Origin: JBFWQM01 sp050249455
GTDB taxonomy: Bacteria; Pseudomonadota; Alphaproteobacteria; MPNO01; VGEU01
DNA length: 15,511 nt
Assembly: GCA_050249455.1 (NCBI GenBank)
Contig: JBFWQM010000124.1
Coordinates: 1-15,511, forward strand
Reading direction: 5' to 3'
This document shows, piece after piece, positions 6,429 to 14,444 of the stretch; position 1 is the stretch's first letter; every line of letters begins with the position of its first letter. The notes beneath the pieces are model-generated. The model had not been told where the DNA came from, did not search any database, and saw nothing but the letters and a program-made list of their open reading frames with translations. The position numbers and the translations under genes are program-made.

Positions 6429-7724
6429 ATGACCGTCAAGACGACCGAGCTGAACAAGCTGAACGCGCACGAGATCGTGCGCGGCATCAAGGCGGGCGAC
6501 TTCACCGCGGAGGCGGTGACGCGCGCCTGCCTCGACCGCATCGCCGCGCGCGACGGCGCGGTGAAGGCGTGGGCCTTCGTCGATCCCGAGCTGGCGCTGC
6601 GCCAGGCCCGCGCGCTCGACACGGGCCCGGCGCGCGGGCCGCTGCACGGCGTGCCGATCGGCGTCAAGGACGTGATCGACACCGCCGACATGCCGACGCA
6701 GATGGGCTCGCCGATCTACCAGGGCTACCGGCCGGTGGCGGATGCCTCCTGCGTCGCGCTGGTGCGCGCGGCGGGCGCGGTGATCCTGGGCAAGACGGTG
6801 ACCTGCGAGTTCGCCGGCGCGGAGCCGAGCGAGACGCGCAATCCGCTCAACCTCGACCATACGCCGGGCGGCTCGTCGTCGGGCTCCGCCGCCGCGGTCG
6901 CCGACTTCATGGTGCCGGTCGCGTTCGGCACGCAGACCGGTGGGTCGGTGTTGCGCCCGGCGTCGTTCTGCGGCCTGGTCGGCTACAAGCCGAGCTACGG
7001 CGTGGTCAACCGCGCCGGCCTCAAGTTCGCTGCCGAGAGCCTCGACACCATCGGCACCCTGGCGCGCTCGATCGAGGACGCCGACCTGGTCGCCTCCGTG
7101 CTGTCCGGCCGGCCGCAGCTGCCGCCGGTGGTCAACGGCCAGGCGCCGCGCATCGGCGTCTGCCGCACCCATCTGTGGAACACGGCCGAGCCCGCCACCG
7201 TCGCGGCGATCGACGACGCGGCGAAGCGGCTGGCCGCCGCCGGCGCGGAGGTGTTCGACATCGACCTGCCGGTCGGCTTCGAGGTGCTGAGCGAGGCGCG
7301 CGAGGTGTTCAACGACTTCGAGCGCGCCCGCGCCATGGCGTGGGAATGGCAGCATCACCGCGACCGGATGAGCGCGCGGCTGGTGCGCTACATCGAGAAC
7401 GGGCACGCGATCTCGTGGCGGCGCTACGCCAACATGAAGCGGCTGGCGAACGGCTGCCGCGAGCGGCTGGACGAGCTGTTCACCGGGCTCGAGATCCTGC
7501 TGACGCCGTGCGCGCCGGGCGAGGCGCCGAAGGGTCTCGCGACCACAGGCGATGCGCGGATGCAGGGGCTGTGGACCATCCTGCACGTCCCGACCATCAC
7601 CCTGCCGACGCATACCGGGCCGAGCGGCCTGCCTGTCGGCATCCAGCTGGTCGGGCCGCCGGGCGAAGGCGGGCCGCTGCTCAACTACGCCCGCTGGGTG
7701 TGGCAGCGCATCGGCCGGGTATGA
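6429..7724 (+). CDS. Amidase-signature family hydrolase
   Basis: A 431-residue cytoplasmic amidase-signature enzyme, which cleaves carboxamide C-N bonds through a Ser-cisSer-Lys triad. Lys80 lies in GVPIGVKD, the cis-Ser is Ser149 in TPGGSSSGS, and the nucleophile is Ser173 in TQTGGSV; the 24-residue gap between the two Ser equals that in fatty acid amide hydrolase. The length suits a free-standing amidase without the C-terminal domain of full allophanate hydrolases. The ATG at 6429 directly precedes the conserved N-terminus and has a modest purine-rich region upstream. Its stop lies four bases before the GTG start of the Rieske oxygenase, so the two are coupled. It may release ammonia or an acid from the cluster substrate, but the specificity of this broad family cannot be read from sequence. 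Confidence 0.92.
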   Translation: MTVKTTELNKLNAHEIVRGIKAGDFTAEAVTRACLDRIAARDGAVKAWAFVDPELALRQARALDTGPARGPLHGVPIGVKDVIDTADMPTQMGSPIYQGYRPVADASCVALVRAAGAVILGKTVTCEFAGAEPSETRNPLNLDHTPGGSSSGSAAAVADFMVPVAFGTQTGGSVLRPASFCGLVGYKPSYGVVNRAGLKFAAESLDTIGTLARSIEDADLVASVLSGRPQLPPVVNGQAPRIGVCRTHLWNTAEPATVAAIDDAAKRLAAAGAEVFDIDLPVGFEVLSEAREVFNDFERARAMAWEWQHHRDRMSARLVRYIENGHAISWRRYANMKRLANGCRERLDELFTGLEILLTPCAPGEAPKGLATTGDARMQGLWTILHVPTITLPTHTGPSGLPVGIQLVGPPGEGGPLLNYARWVWQRIGRV

Positions 7725-7728
7725 GGCG

Positions 7729-8760
7729 GTGACCTTCGTCCGCAACGCCTGGTACGTCGCCTGCTGGGCGGCGGACCTCGGCGCGGCGCCGCTGGCGTGC
7801 ATTATCGTGGACGAACCGGTCGTCCTCTACCGCGGCGCCGGCGGCCGGCCGGTGGCGCTGGAGGACCGCTGCTGCCACCGCTCGCTGCCGCTGTCGCTGG
7901 GCAGGGTGGAGGGCGCGCACATCCGCTGCGGCTATCACGGCCTGCTGTTCGATCCGGACGGCCGCTGCGTCGAGGTGCCGGGCCAGAGCACCGTGCCGCC
8001 CGGCGCCGTCGTGCGCGCGTTCCCCACGGTGGAGCGCTGGGGCGCGGTGTGGCTGTGGCCGGGCGATGCGGCGAAGGCCGACCCGGCGGCGATCCCCAAC
8101 GTGTTCTGGCTCGACGATCCGGGCTGGACGCCGGCGCCGGGCTACCTGCGGGTCGCGGCCGACTACCGCCTCCTGGTCGACAACCTGCTCGACCTGACGC
8201 ATGTCAGCTACCTGCACCGCTCGACGCTCGCTGGCGACGACGTGGAGGCGGTGACGCCGGTGACGACGCGGCGCGAGGCCGACCGCATCGTCGTCGGGCG
8301 CTGGATGAGGAACGTCTCGCCGCCGCCGCTCTACACCAAGGCGAGCGGCATCACCGGGACGGTGGACCGCTGGCAGTGGATCACCTGGGAGCCGCCGGCC
8401 AACGTCTATTTCGACATCGGCTGCGCCCGCTCCGGCACCGGCGCGCCGGAGGGCGACCGCAGCCAGGGCGTCTCGATGTGGTCGACCCACCTGATCACGC
8501 CGGAGACGGCGACGTCGTGCCACTACCACTTCAGCTTCGCGCGCGACTACCGCCTCGGCGACCCCGCGGTGACGGCGATCCTGCGCGACGGCGCGCGCAG
8601 CGCGTTCATGGAGGACCTCGTGGTGCTGGAGACGCAGCAGCGGATGCAGGCCACGCATTGCGACGCACCAACGGTCGACATCAACATCGACAACGCGCCG
8701 CTGCAGTCGCGCCGCATTCTCGATGCGCTGGTCGGCCAGGAGCAGGCGGCGGCCGAGTGA
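7729..8760 (+). CDS. Rieske non-heme iron oxygenase, VanA/dicamba monooxygenase-like
   Basis: A 343-residue terminal oxygenase. The N-terminal Rieske domain has Cys48-X-His50 and Cys67-X2-His70 for the [2Fe-2S] cluster. The catalytic domain has NLLDLTHVSYLH, giving Asn152, Asp155, His158 and His163, with Asp296 in the MEDLVVLETQQ segment as the likely third iron ligand. These positions track closely those known in dicamba monooxygenase. Such enzymes typically O-demethylate or hydroxylate aromatic acids. A GTG start at 7729 is chosen because the family N-terminus (TFVRNAWYVA) begins there and no in-frame ATG fits; GAGG overlaps the amidase stop. It needs a reductase, which is absent here. Homology is strong, substrate unknown. 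Confidence 0.92.
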   Translation: MTFVRNAWYVACWAADLGAAPLACIIVDEPVVLYRGAGGRPVALEDRCCHRSLPLSLGRVEGAHIRCGYHGLLFDPDGRCVEVPGQSTVPPGAVVRAFPTVERWGAVWLWPGDAAKADPAAIPNVFWLDDPGWTPAPGYLRVAADYRLLVDNLLDLTHVSYLHRSTLAGDDVEAVTPVTTRREADRIVVGRWMRNVSPPPLYTKASGITGTVDRWQWITWEPPANVYFDIGCARSGTGAPEGDRSQGVSMWSTHLITPETATSCHYHFSFARDYRLGDPAVTAILRDGARSAFMEDLVVLETQQRMQATHCDAPTVDINIDNAPLQSRRILDALVGQEQAAAE

Positions 8761-8788
8761 AGCGATTGCCGGATAGGCCGGCGGCCGT

Positions 8789-8924
8789 CCACCTCACCCG
8801 CTCGCTGCGCTCGCCCCCCCCCCCCCCCCCGGATGGGCGGAGAGGGTCAGTGGCGTCCCTCTCTGCCCTTTCAGGGGGGAGAGGGAGGGGACCCATCGCA
8901 ACGCGATGGGGAGGGTGAGGTGGG
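8789..8924. repeat. Second copy of the nested inverted-repeat element, interrupted by poly-C
   Basis: The outer arms are ccacctcaccc (8789-8799) and gggtgaggtgg (8913-8923). A hairpin at 8857-8868 with 8874-8885 is nearly the same as the second hairpin of the 4345 element, and an extra 8-base stem sits at 8892-8899 with 8903-8910. The sequence ggatgggcggagaggg (8831-8846) matches the right arm of the first hairpin, but its left arm is replaced by a C run. The element lies between convergent Rieske genes. Confidence 0.82.
8814..8830. other. Homopolymer of 17 C, probable sequencing artefact
   Basis: An uninterrupted run of 17 C falls inside the palindromic element, just where the left arm complementary to 8831-8846 would be expected. 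The run is intergenic and does not affect a protein. Poly-G/poly-C calls across strong hairpins are a familiar short-read artefact. Confidence 0.6.
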
Positions 8925-8945
8925 TCGCCGCCGCGCCTCAGGCCG

Positions 8946-9908
8946 TCATGACAGCAGCGCCGCCATCATGCGCCGGTAGGCGATCGACGGGGCATCCGGG
9001 CCGCGCACGTGCAGCTCGTCGTGCAGGTCGAGCGGCATCGCCGGCGGGCGCTGGCTCTCGATCAGGACGCGGTCCTGCTCCCAGATCTTCAGGGTGAACG
9101 CGATCAGCTTGTCCGGCGGCTGGTCGAGGCCGAAGTTGCGGCCCACGAGCATGTAGCGGATGCATTCGCGCTCGCCGACCGGCGTGGTGAAGAAGAGGTC
9201 GATCACCCGGTCGCCGTTCGGATAGACGTTCTCGTGGTAGACCGTGTACGGCACCACGATGCGGTAGGGCAGGCGGTTGACGGTGAACTGGGTCGGGTCG
9301 AGGCGGTTGCGCACCTCCGAGTGGCATTCGAAGAAGAACTCGCCGTCGGACTCGATCACCTCGCGCGCCGGCACCGGCGGGGCGTTGTCGCGGTTGCCGA
9401 GCATGCCGGGGTGCGCCCACGGCAGATGCGCCTCGTCCATGAAGTTCTCGACCGACCGCTCGGCGCTGGTGTTCCACGGCACCGGCCCGACGATGTGCCA
9501 GCGATAGGCGGGATCGTCGATCTCCGGAACGTCGTAGATGGCCCGCCGCGGCGTGCCGGGGCAGACGAAGACGAGCCCGTAGCGCTCCACGCAATCGAGC
9601 CGGCGGGTGCGGGCGCGCGCCGGGATCGGGCGGTCCGGCGGCGCGGCGGGGATGCGGGTGCAGACGCCGTCGCGGCCGTAGGACCAGCCGTGATAGGGGC
9701 AGACGATCTCGCCGTTCTCCACCCAGCCGAGCGACAACCTGGTGCCGCGGTGGATGCAGGTGTCCTCCAGCGCCACGATCGTCCCGTCCGCGCGCCACAG
9801 CACCACGTCCTCGCCCATCAGCCGGACGCCGCGCGGCGCGTCGCCGACCTCTGCGCTCAGCGCCACGGGGTGCCAGTAGTCGGCGAGCGGATTGCGGTCG
9901 TCGGTCAT
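8946..9908 (-). CDS. Rieske non-heme iron oxygenase (aromatic ring-hydroxylating type)
   Basis: A 320-residue terminal oxygenase, distinct in sequence from the one encoded at 7729-8760. The Rieske ligands are Cys51-X-His53 and Cys70-X2-His73. The mononuclear iron motif NFMDEAHLPWAH gives Asn155, Asp158, His161 and His166, and Asp279 in WEQDRVLIESQ is the likely carboxylate ligand, so all catalytic residues are present. It belongs broadly with the VanA/TsaM-like O-demethylases and ring hydroxylases. It is the last gene of a minus-strand operon, 23 bases after tctA, which ties oxidation to import of the same compound. The ATG at 9908 has only a weak purine-rich site. No cognate reductase is in the window. 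Confidence 0.92.
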   Translation of the reverse strand: MTDDRNPLADYWHPVALSAEVGDAPRGVRLMGEDVVLWRADGTIVALEDTCIHRGTRLSLGWVENGEIVCPYHGWSYGRDGVCTRIPAAPPDRPIPARARTRRLDCVERYGLVFVCPGTPRRAIYDVPEIDDPAYRWHIVGPVPWNTSAERSVENFMDEAHLPWAHPGMLGNRDNAPPVPAREVIESDGEFFFECHSEVRNRLDPTQFTVNRLPYRIVVPYTVYHENVYPNGDRVIDLFFTTPVGERECIRYMLVGRNFGLDQPPDKLIAFTLKIWEQDRVLIESQRPPAMPLDLHDELHVRGPDAPSIAYRRMMAALLS

Positions 9909-9931
9909 CGCCAAGCGTTCCCGTGCTGCTG

Positions 9932-11434
9932 TCAGTCTTCCTGCATCGCCTCGTCGCGCTTCCTGCGGATCGCCGGCGCCATGACGGCGACCAGCAGCAG
10001 CGCGGAGGCGACCAGGAAGGCGAGGCTGATCGGCTCGGCCACGAGCACCGTGGCATCGCCGCGCGAGATCAGCATGGCGCGGCGCAGGTACTGCTCCATC
10101 AGCGGCCCGAGGACGAACGCGAGCACGAACGGCGCCGGCTCGCAGCCGAGCTTCATGGCGAGGTAGCCGAACGCGGCGAAAAACGCCATCACGAACACGT
10201 CGAACGTGCTGTTGCCGACCGCGTAGACGCCGATGGCGCAGAACACCACGATCGCCGGGAACATCAGCCGGTACGGGATCTTCAGCAGCTTCACCCACAG
10301 CCCGACCAGCGGCAGGTTGAGGATCACCAGCATGACGTTGCCGATCCACATGCTGGCGACGATGCCCCAGAACAGGCCGGGCCGGTCGATCATCACCCGC
10401 GGCCCCGGCGCGACGCCCTGGATCATCAGCGCGCCGATCATCATCGCCATCGTCGGGTTCGACGGCAGGCCCAGGGTCAGCATCGGGATGAACGAGGTCT
10501 GGGCGCCGGCGTTGTTGGCGGTCTCCGGCGCGGCGACGCCGCGGATGTCGCCCTCGCCGAACGTGCGCGGCGGCCTGGCGACCTTCTTCTCCAGCGCGTA
10601 GGCGGCGAACGCGGCCAGCAGCGCGCCGCCGCCCGGCAGCAGGCCGAGCGCCGAGCCCACGCCGGTGCCGCGCAGCATCGAGCCGAAGCAGTGGCGAAGG
10701 TCGGCGAAGCGCGGCCAGACGCGGCCGATGTGGGCGGCGTAGGCGCGCCCCGCCTCGCGCTGCTCCAGGTTGCGCGCAACCTCGGCGATGCCGTAGATGC
10801 CCATTGCCATCGGCACGAAGCCGATGCCGTCGGCCAGCCCGTCGAGGCCGAGCCCGAACCGGATCGCGCCGGTCGAGACGTCGGGGCCGACCAGCCCGAA
10901 GGCGAGGCCGAGTCCGACCATCGCTACTGACTTCAGCACCGAGCCGTGCGCCAGCACGATCGCGCCGACCAGGCCGAAGCACATCAGCGAGAAATACGCT
11001 GCCGGGTCGAACTGGAGCGCGACCTGGGCGAGCCACGGCGCGAACAGGGCGACGACAAGGGTCGCGACGCAGCCGCCGAAGAACGATCCGACCGCGGCGA
11101 TGCCGAGCGCCGGGCCGGCGCGGCCCAGCCGCGCCATGCGGTGGCCGTCGATGGTGGTGACGACCGACGACGCCTCGCCCGGCATGTTGACCAGGATCGA
11201 GGTCGTCGAGCCGCCGTACTGCGCGCCGTAGTAGATGCCGGCCAGCATGATCAGCGCCGGCTCCGGCGGCAGCGAGAAGGTCAGCGGCAGCAGCACCGCC
11301 ACCGTGGTGACCGGGCCGATCCCCGGCAGCACGCCGACCAGCGTGCCGAGCAGCACGCCGATGAAGCAGTAGCTCAGGTTGCCGACGGTGAGCGCGACCT
11401 GGAAGCCCAGCGCCAGGTTGTCGAACACGCCCAT
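9932..11434 (-). CDS. tctA: Tripartite tricarboxylate transporter, large membrane subunit TctA
   Basis: A 500-residue, highly hydrophobic inner-membrane protein. Family signatures include GVLPGIGPVTTVAVLLP (34-50), YGAQYGGSTTSILVNMPGE (69-87), and the mid-protein PETANNAGAQTSFIP followed by LTLGLPSNPT, the mirrored half of the internal duplication. It forms the transport channel with TctB and takes substrate from the periplasmic TctC. Here LGLPSNP replaces the commoner LGIPGS, a possible specificity or subfamily mark. The ATG at 11434 lies five bases after the tctB stop, so the genes are tightly coupled. Characterised systems carry citrate, tartrate, terephthalate or other carboxylates; the neighbouring oxygenase and flavin dehydrogenase suggest an oxidisable organic acid. 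Confidence 0.95.
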   Translation of the reverse strand: MGVFDNLALGFQVALTVGNLSYCFIGVLLGTLVGVLPGIGPVTTVAVLLPLTFSLPPEPALIMLAGIYYGAQYGGSTTSILVNMPGEASSVVTTIDGHRMARLGRAGPALGIAAVGSFFGGCVATLVVALFAPWLAQVALQFDPAAYFSLMCFGLVGAIVLAHGSVLKSVAMVGLGLAFGLVGPDVSTGAIRFGLGLDGLADGIGFVPMAMGIYGIAEVARNLEQREAGRAYAAHIGRVWPRFADLRHCFGSMLRGTGVGSALGLLPGGGALLAAFAAYALEKKVARPPRTFGEGDIRGVAAPETANNAGAQTSFIPMLTLGLPSNPTMAMMIGALMIQGVAPGPRVMIDRPGLFWGIVASMWIGNVMLVILNLPLVGLWVKLLKIPYRLMFPAIVVFCAIGVYAVGNSTFDVFVMAFFAAFGYLAMKLGCEPAPFVLAFVLGPLMEQYLRRAMLISRGDATVLVAEPISLAFLVASALLLVAVMAPAIRRKRDEAMQED

Positions 11435-11439
11435 GGCGG

Positions 11440-11898
11440 CTACAGCGCCGGCCAGACGCGCATCGGCAGCCCCAGCGCGTAGACGAAGGTCGCGACCGAG
11501 AAAGCCGCCAGGGCGATCGCGAGCGCGCCCGTCTCGAGCCAGCGCAGGGGTCCGCCGGCGCGCGCCACGACCATCACGAGTGCGACGAGGGCGAGCGCGA
11601 TGCCGCCATCGGCCACCAGCACGGCGAACGCGCAGAGCCCGGCGATCAGGATCAGGAGCGGGCCGAGATGCAGATCGGCGCGTTCGACGCCGCCGGCGGC
11701 CGCGCGGGCGGCGAGCGCCCGCGCGGCTAGGGCGATCCCGATGGCGGCCATCAGCCCGCCGACCATCAACGGGAAGAAGCCGGACCCCATCTGCGCCGGC
11801 GTGCCGATCGTGTAGGTGCGCGCGCCCCACATGAACAGGCCGCCGGCCGCGGCGAACATGACGCCAGTCCACAGGTCGCGGTCGACGTCCAGCCGCAT
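11440..11898 (-). CDS. tctB: Tripartite tricarboxylate transporter, small membrane subunit TctB
   Basis: A 152-residue inner-membrane protein with about four hydrophobic helices (roughly 10-25, 42-62, 77-113, the last being a pair, and 124-143). The GSGFFP motif at 38-43 and the C-terminal LGLPMRVWP at 142-150 match the usual GPGFFP and LGLPLPVWP of TctB proteins. It is the small partner of TctA, encoded between tctC and tctA, 27 bases after tctC and five bases before tctA. TctB sequences vary widely, so gene order is a large part of the evidence. Confidence 0.92.
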   Translation of the reverse strand: MRLDVDRDLWTGVMFAAAGGLFMWGARTYTIGTPAQMGSGFFPLMVGGLMAAIGIALAARALAARAAAGGVERADLHLGPLLILIAGLCAFAVLVADGGIALALVALVMVVARAGGPLRWLETGALAIALAAFSVATFVYALGLPMRVWPAL

Positions 11899-11925
11899 GG
11901 CGCGGCCCCGCCCGAGGTCCCGCCG

Positions 11926-12885
11926 CTACTTCGCGGCGAGACCGGCGGCCGCGACGATCGGCGCCCAGCGCGTGGCTTCCGAGGCGACGAAGTCGTTCGC
12001 CTCCTTGATCGTCGTCGGCCACACGCCGGCGCCGATCTTGTCGAGCGCGGCCAGGAACTCCGGATCCTTCTGCGCCTGCCCGAGCGCCGTATTGAGCTTC
12101 GGCCCGACCCCCGCCGGCACGCCGGCGGGCCCGGCCAGGGTCATCCAAATGTCGACGTTGTAGTTGGGCATCAGCGACTCGGCGATCGTCGGCAAGTTGG
12201 CGAACGCCGCCGGTCGTTTCAGCCCGGTGGTGGCGATGGGACGGATCTTGTTGTCGTTGATGAACGGCAGCGCGCCGGCGATGCTGGCGAACGCCATCTG
12301 CACCTTGCCCGACATGATGTCGGGGAACGCGCCGCCGATGCCCGCATAGGGCACGTGGACGGCCTTGACGCCGATGTGGGCGAACAGCTGCTCGGCGCCG
12401 AGATGCGGCGCGGTGCCGACGCCGGCGGATGCGAAGTTGAGCTTGCCCGGATTGGCCTTGCCGTAGGCGACGAGCTCCTGCGGCGTCTTTACCGGCAGGT
12501 CGTTGTTGACGACGACGACGACGGGGGCGGAGGCGACCATGCCGAAGCTGGTGACGTCGCTCACCTTGTAGGCGACGTCCTTGCGCATCAGCGGGTTGAT
12601 GACCGTGCCGATGTCCATGAGCTGGATGGTGTACCCGTCGGCGCGCGCGCGGGCGACGAAGCCGGTCGCCACGGCGCCGGCCGCGCCGGGCTTGTTCTCG
12701 ACGATCACCTGCTGGCCGAGGGCCTTGCCGAGCGCCTGGGCCAGCACGCGGCCGGTGAAGTCGACGACCCCGCCCGGCGCGTAGCCGACGACCATGCGGA
12801 CCGGCTGGGTCGGATAGTCCTGCGCCTGCGCGGCATGGATGCCGAGCGCGGCGCACGCCGCCGCCAGAAGAAGCCTCGCGATCAT
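11926..12885 (-). CDS. tctC: Tripartite tricarboxylate transporter, periplasmic substrate-binding protein TctC (Bug family)
   Basis: A 319-residue exported binding protein. A signal peptide covers about residues 1-21, likely cut in AAQA|QD. The mature protein opens with YPTQPVRMVVGYAPGGVVD, the first ligand loop of Bug proteins, followed by VENKPGAAG and then GKLNFASAGVGTAPHL and VHVPYAGIGGAFPDIMSG, which form the second ligand loop. It captures a carboxylate in the periplasm and delivers it to TctAB. The ATG at 12885 follows a good GGAGG site with nine bases spacing. It lies 29 bases after the FAD dehydrogenase gene and leads the transporter genes in the order tctC-tctB-tctA. Bug proteins are numerous and specificity cannot be assigned by sequence alone. 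Confidence 0.95.
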   Translation of the reverse strand: MIARLLLAAACAALGIHAAQAQDYPTQPVRMVVGYAPGGVVDFTGRVLAQALGKALGQQVIVENKPGAAGAVATGFVARARADGYTIQLMDIGTVINPLMRKDVAYKVSDVTSFGMVASAPVVVVVNNDLPVKTPQELVAYGKANPGKLNFASAGVGTAPHLGAEQLFAHIGVKAVHVPYAGIGGAFPDIMSGKVQMAFASIAGALPFINDNKIRPIATTGLKRPAAFANLPTIAESLMPNYNVDIWMTLAGPAGVPAGVGPKLNTALGQAQKDPEFLAALDKIGAGVWPTTIKEANDFVASEATRWAPIVAAAGLAAK

Positions 12886-12914
12886 GTTCTTAGTCCTCCC
12901 TCGGACTTATTGGT

Positions 12915-14405
12915 TTACTGGTTGGGGCGCGCCGCGACGGCGTCGCCGGCGGAATAGCCCGCCATCCGGCCGAACACCGAGCCCGCCGTCAGGCCGGAGC
13001 CGCCCGGGTAGTTGAAGTAGAACAGCCCGCCGACGCATTCGCCCGCGGCGTAGAGGCCGGGGATCGGGTTGAGGTCGGTGTCGACAACCTGGCCGCTGCC
13101 GTTGATGCGCAGGCCGCCGAACGTGAAGGTCAGGCCGCAGGTGATGCCGTAGCCCTCGAACGGCGGCGTGTCGATGGTGTTGGCCCAGTTCGACTTGTTG
13201 ATGGCGAGTCCCTCGGTGTGCCGGCCGTCCTTGACGTTGGGGTTGAACGGGATGTCCTGGCGGACCGCGGCGTTGTAGGCCTTCACCTCGGCGAGGAACG
13301 CCTTGGGGTCGACGCCCTCCAGCTTGCCCGCCAGCTCCTCCAGCGTGTTCGCCGTCACCTTGGTGATGCGGCGGATGTTGTATTCGTCGCGCTTCAGGTG
13401 GGCGACCTTGGAATCGAGCACCTGCCAGGCGAACTGGCCGGGCTGGTTCAGGATGACTCTGCCGTAGCGTGCGTAGGTGTAGTTGCGGAAGTCGGCGCCC
13501 TCGTCGACGAAACGCTTGCCGTCGGCATTCACCATGATGAAGAACGGGTAGCTGTGCTTCTGGAACTGGTCGCCGACCGAGAGGTCGCCGAACTCCGGCG
13601 CGTTGCGGTCCCAGCCGACCGCGTGGCCGCCCGAGAAGTTGCCGTAGGACGCCGCGCCGATGGCGAGGCCCATGTTGAGGCCGTCGCCGGTGTTGAAGCG
13701 GGTGCCGCGTACCTTGGCCAGCTCCCAGCCCGGGCCGAGATAGCGGGTGCGCATCTCCGGGTTCGACTGGAAGCCGCCGCACGCCATGATGACGGCCTTG
13801 GCCTTCATCTCGCGCACCTTGCCGCCGGACTTCACCTTGACGCCGCGCACGGTGTTGCCGTCGTAGAGCAGCTCGATCGCGCGCGTCTCGAAGAAGATGT
13901 CGATGTCCTGCTTCTTCGCCGCGTTGGTCAGGTACTCGTAGAGGCCTGGGCCGCCGCCGCGCGATTCGACGGTCAGTCCGCCCCAGAACTTGAACTTGCC
14001 GTCGATCTTGAACGCCTGGCGGCCGTAGATCGGCACGAACTGCACACCCTTGGAGCGCATCCAGATCAGCGTCTCCAGGCTCTTGGTCACCAAGGTCTCG
14101 GCCATCTCCGGGTCGGTGCGGTACTGGGTGACGCGGAAGATGTCGTCGAAGAACTGGTCCTGGGTGTAGGTGCCGAAATCGGTCATCGCGACCTCGGCGT
14201 CCGACAGCTCGACCAGCTTCTTGATGTCCTCGACGCCGTCGTAGACCACGCGCATCGAGCCGGCGGTGAAGCGGGTGTTGCCGCCGGCCTCGTCCTCCGG
14301 CGCGCGCTCGATCATCGCGACCTTGGCGACCTTCTCGCGCGCGGCCAGCGCCGCGCAGCCGGCCGCGTTGCCGGCGCCGATCACGATAACGTCGTATTCG
14401 TCCAT
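12915..14405 (-). CDS. FAD-dependent dehydrogenase, tricarballylate dehydrogenase (TcuA)-like
   Basis: A 496-residue flavoprotein of the fumarate reductase/succinate dehydrogenase flavoprotein superfamily. The N-terminus has a Rossmann FAD motif IGAGNAAGCAA (9-19) with Glu33 (IERAP) for the ribose, then GGNTRFTAGSMRVVYDG (41-57), close to TcuA-type proteins. A second FAD-binding segment is at the C-terminus (GLYAAGECVGGLF, then NYPGGSGLTAGSVFG). TcuA oxidises tricarballylate to cis-aconitate and passes electrons to TcuB; no TcuB-like gene is present. The ATG at 14405 follows GGGAG with six bases spacing. Encoded immediately upstream of tctCBA, it probably oxidises the imported acid. 3-Ketosteroid dehydrogenase-like or fumarate-reductase-like activities are alternatives. 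Confidence 0.85.
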   Translation of the reverse strand: MDEYDVIVIGAGNAAGCAALAAREKVAKVAMIERAPEDEAGGNTRFTAGSMRVVYDGVEDIKKLVELSDAEVAMTDFGTYTQDQFFDDIFRVTQYRTDPEMAETLVTKSLETLIWMRSKGVQFVPIYGRQAFKIDGKFKFWGGLTVESRGGGPGLYEYLTNAAKKQDIDIFFETRAIELLYDGNTVRGVKVKSGGKVREMKAKAVIMACGGFQSNPEMRTRYLGPGWELAKVRGTRFNTGDGLNMGLAIGAASYGNFSGGHAVGWDRNAPEFGDLSVGDQFQKHSYPFFIMVNADGKRFVDEGADFRNYTYARYGRVILNQPGQFAWQVLDSKVAHLKRDEYNIRRITKVTANTLEELAGKLEGVDPKAFLAEVKAYNAAVRQDIPFNPNVKDGRHTEGLAINKSNWANTIDTPPFEGYGITCGLTFTFGGLRINGSGQVVDTDLNPIPGLYAAGECVGGLFYFNYPGGSGLTAGSVFGRMAGYSAGDAVAARPNQ

Positions 14406-14444
14406 GGGTGTCTCCCTGTGCGTGCGGCGTTCAGCCGATAGTCG

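Noticed and set aside
5585..6691. Upstream extension of the dehydrogenase frame, suggesting a 736-residue fusion
   Set aside because: The extension is antisense to the DUF1989 gene and lacks any domain; a strong ribosome binding site and the family N-terminus fix the start at 5584.
6318..7802. Long minus-strand open frame opposite the amidase gene
   Set aside because: Compositional shadow; the plus strand carries the full amidase triad.
8789..8924. Insertion-sequence remnant
   Set aside because: There is no transposase fragment and no target-site duplication visible; the structure fits a small palindromic repeat better.
9909..11036. Upstream extension of the second Rieske oxygenase into the tctA region
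   Set aside because: It overlaps tctA in another frame and has no domain; the conserved Rieske N-terminus starts at 9908.
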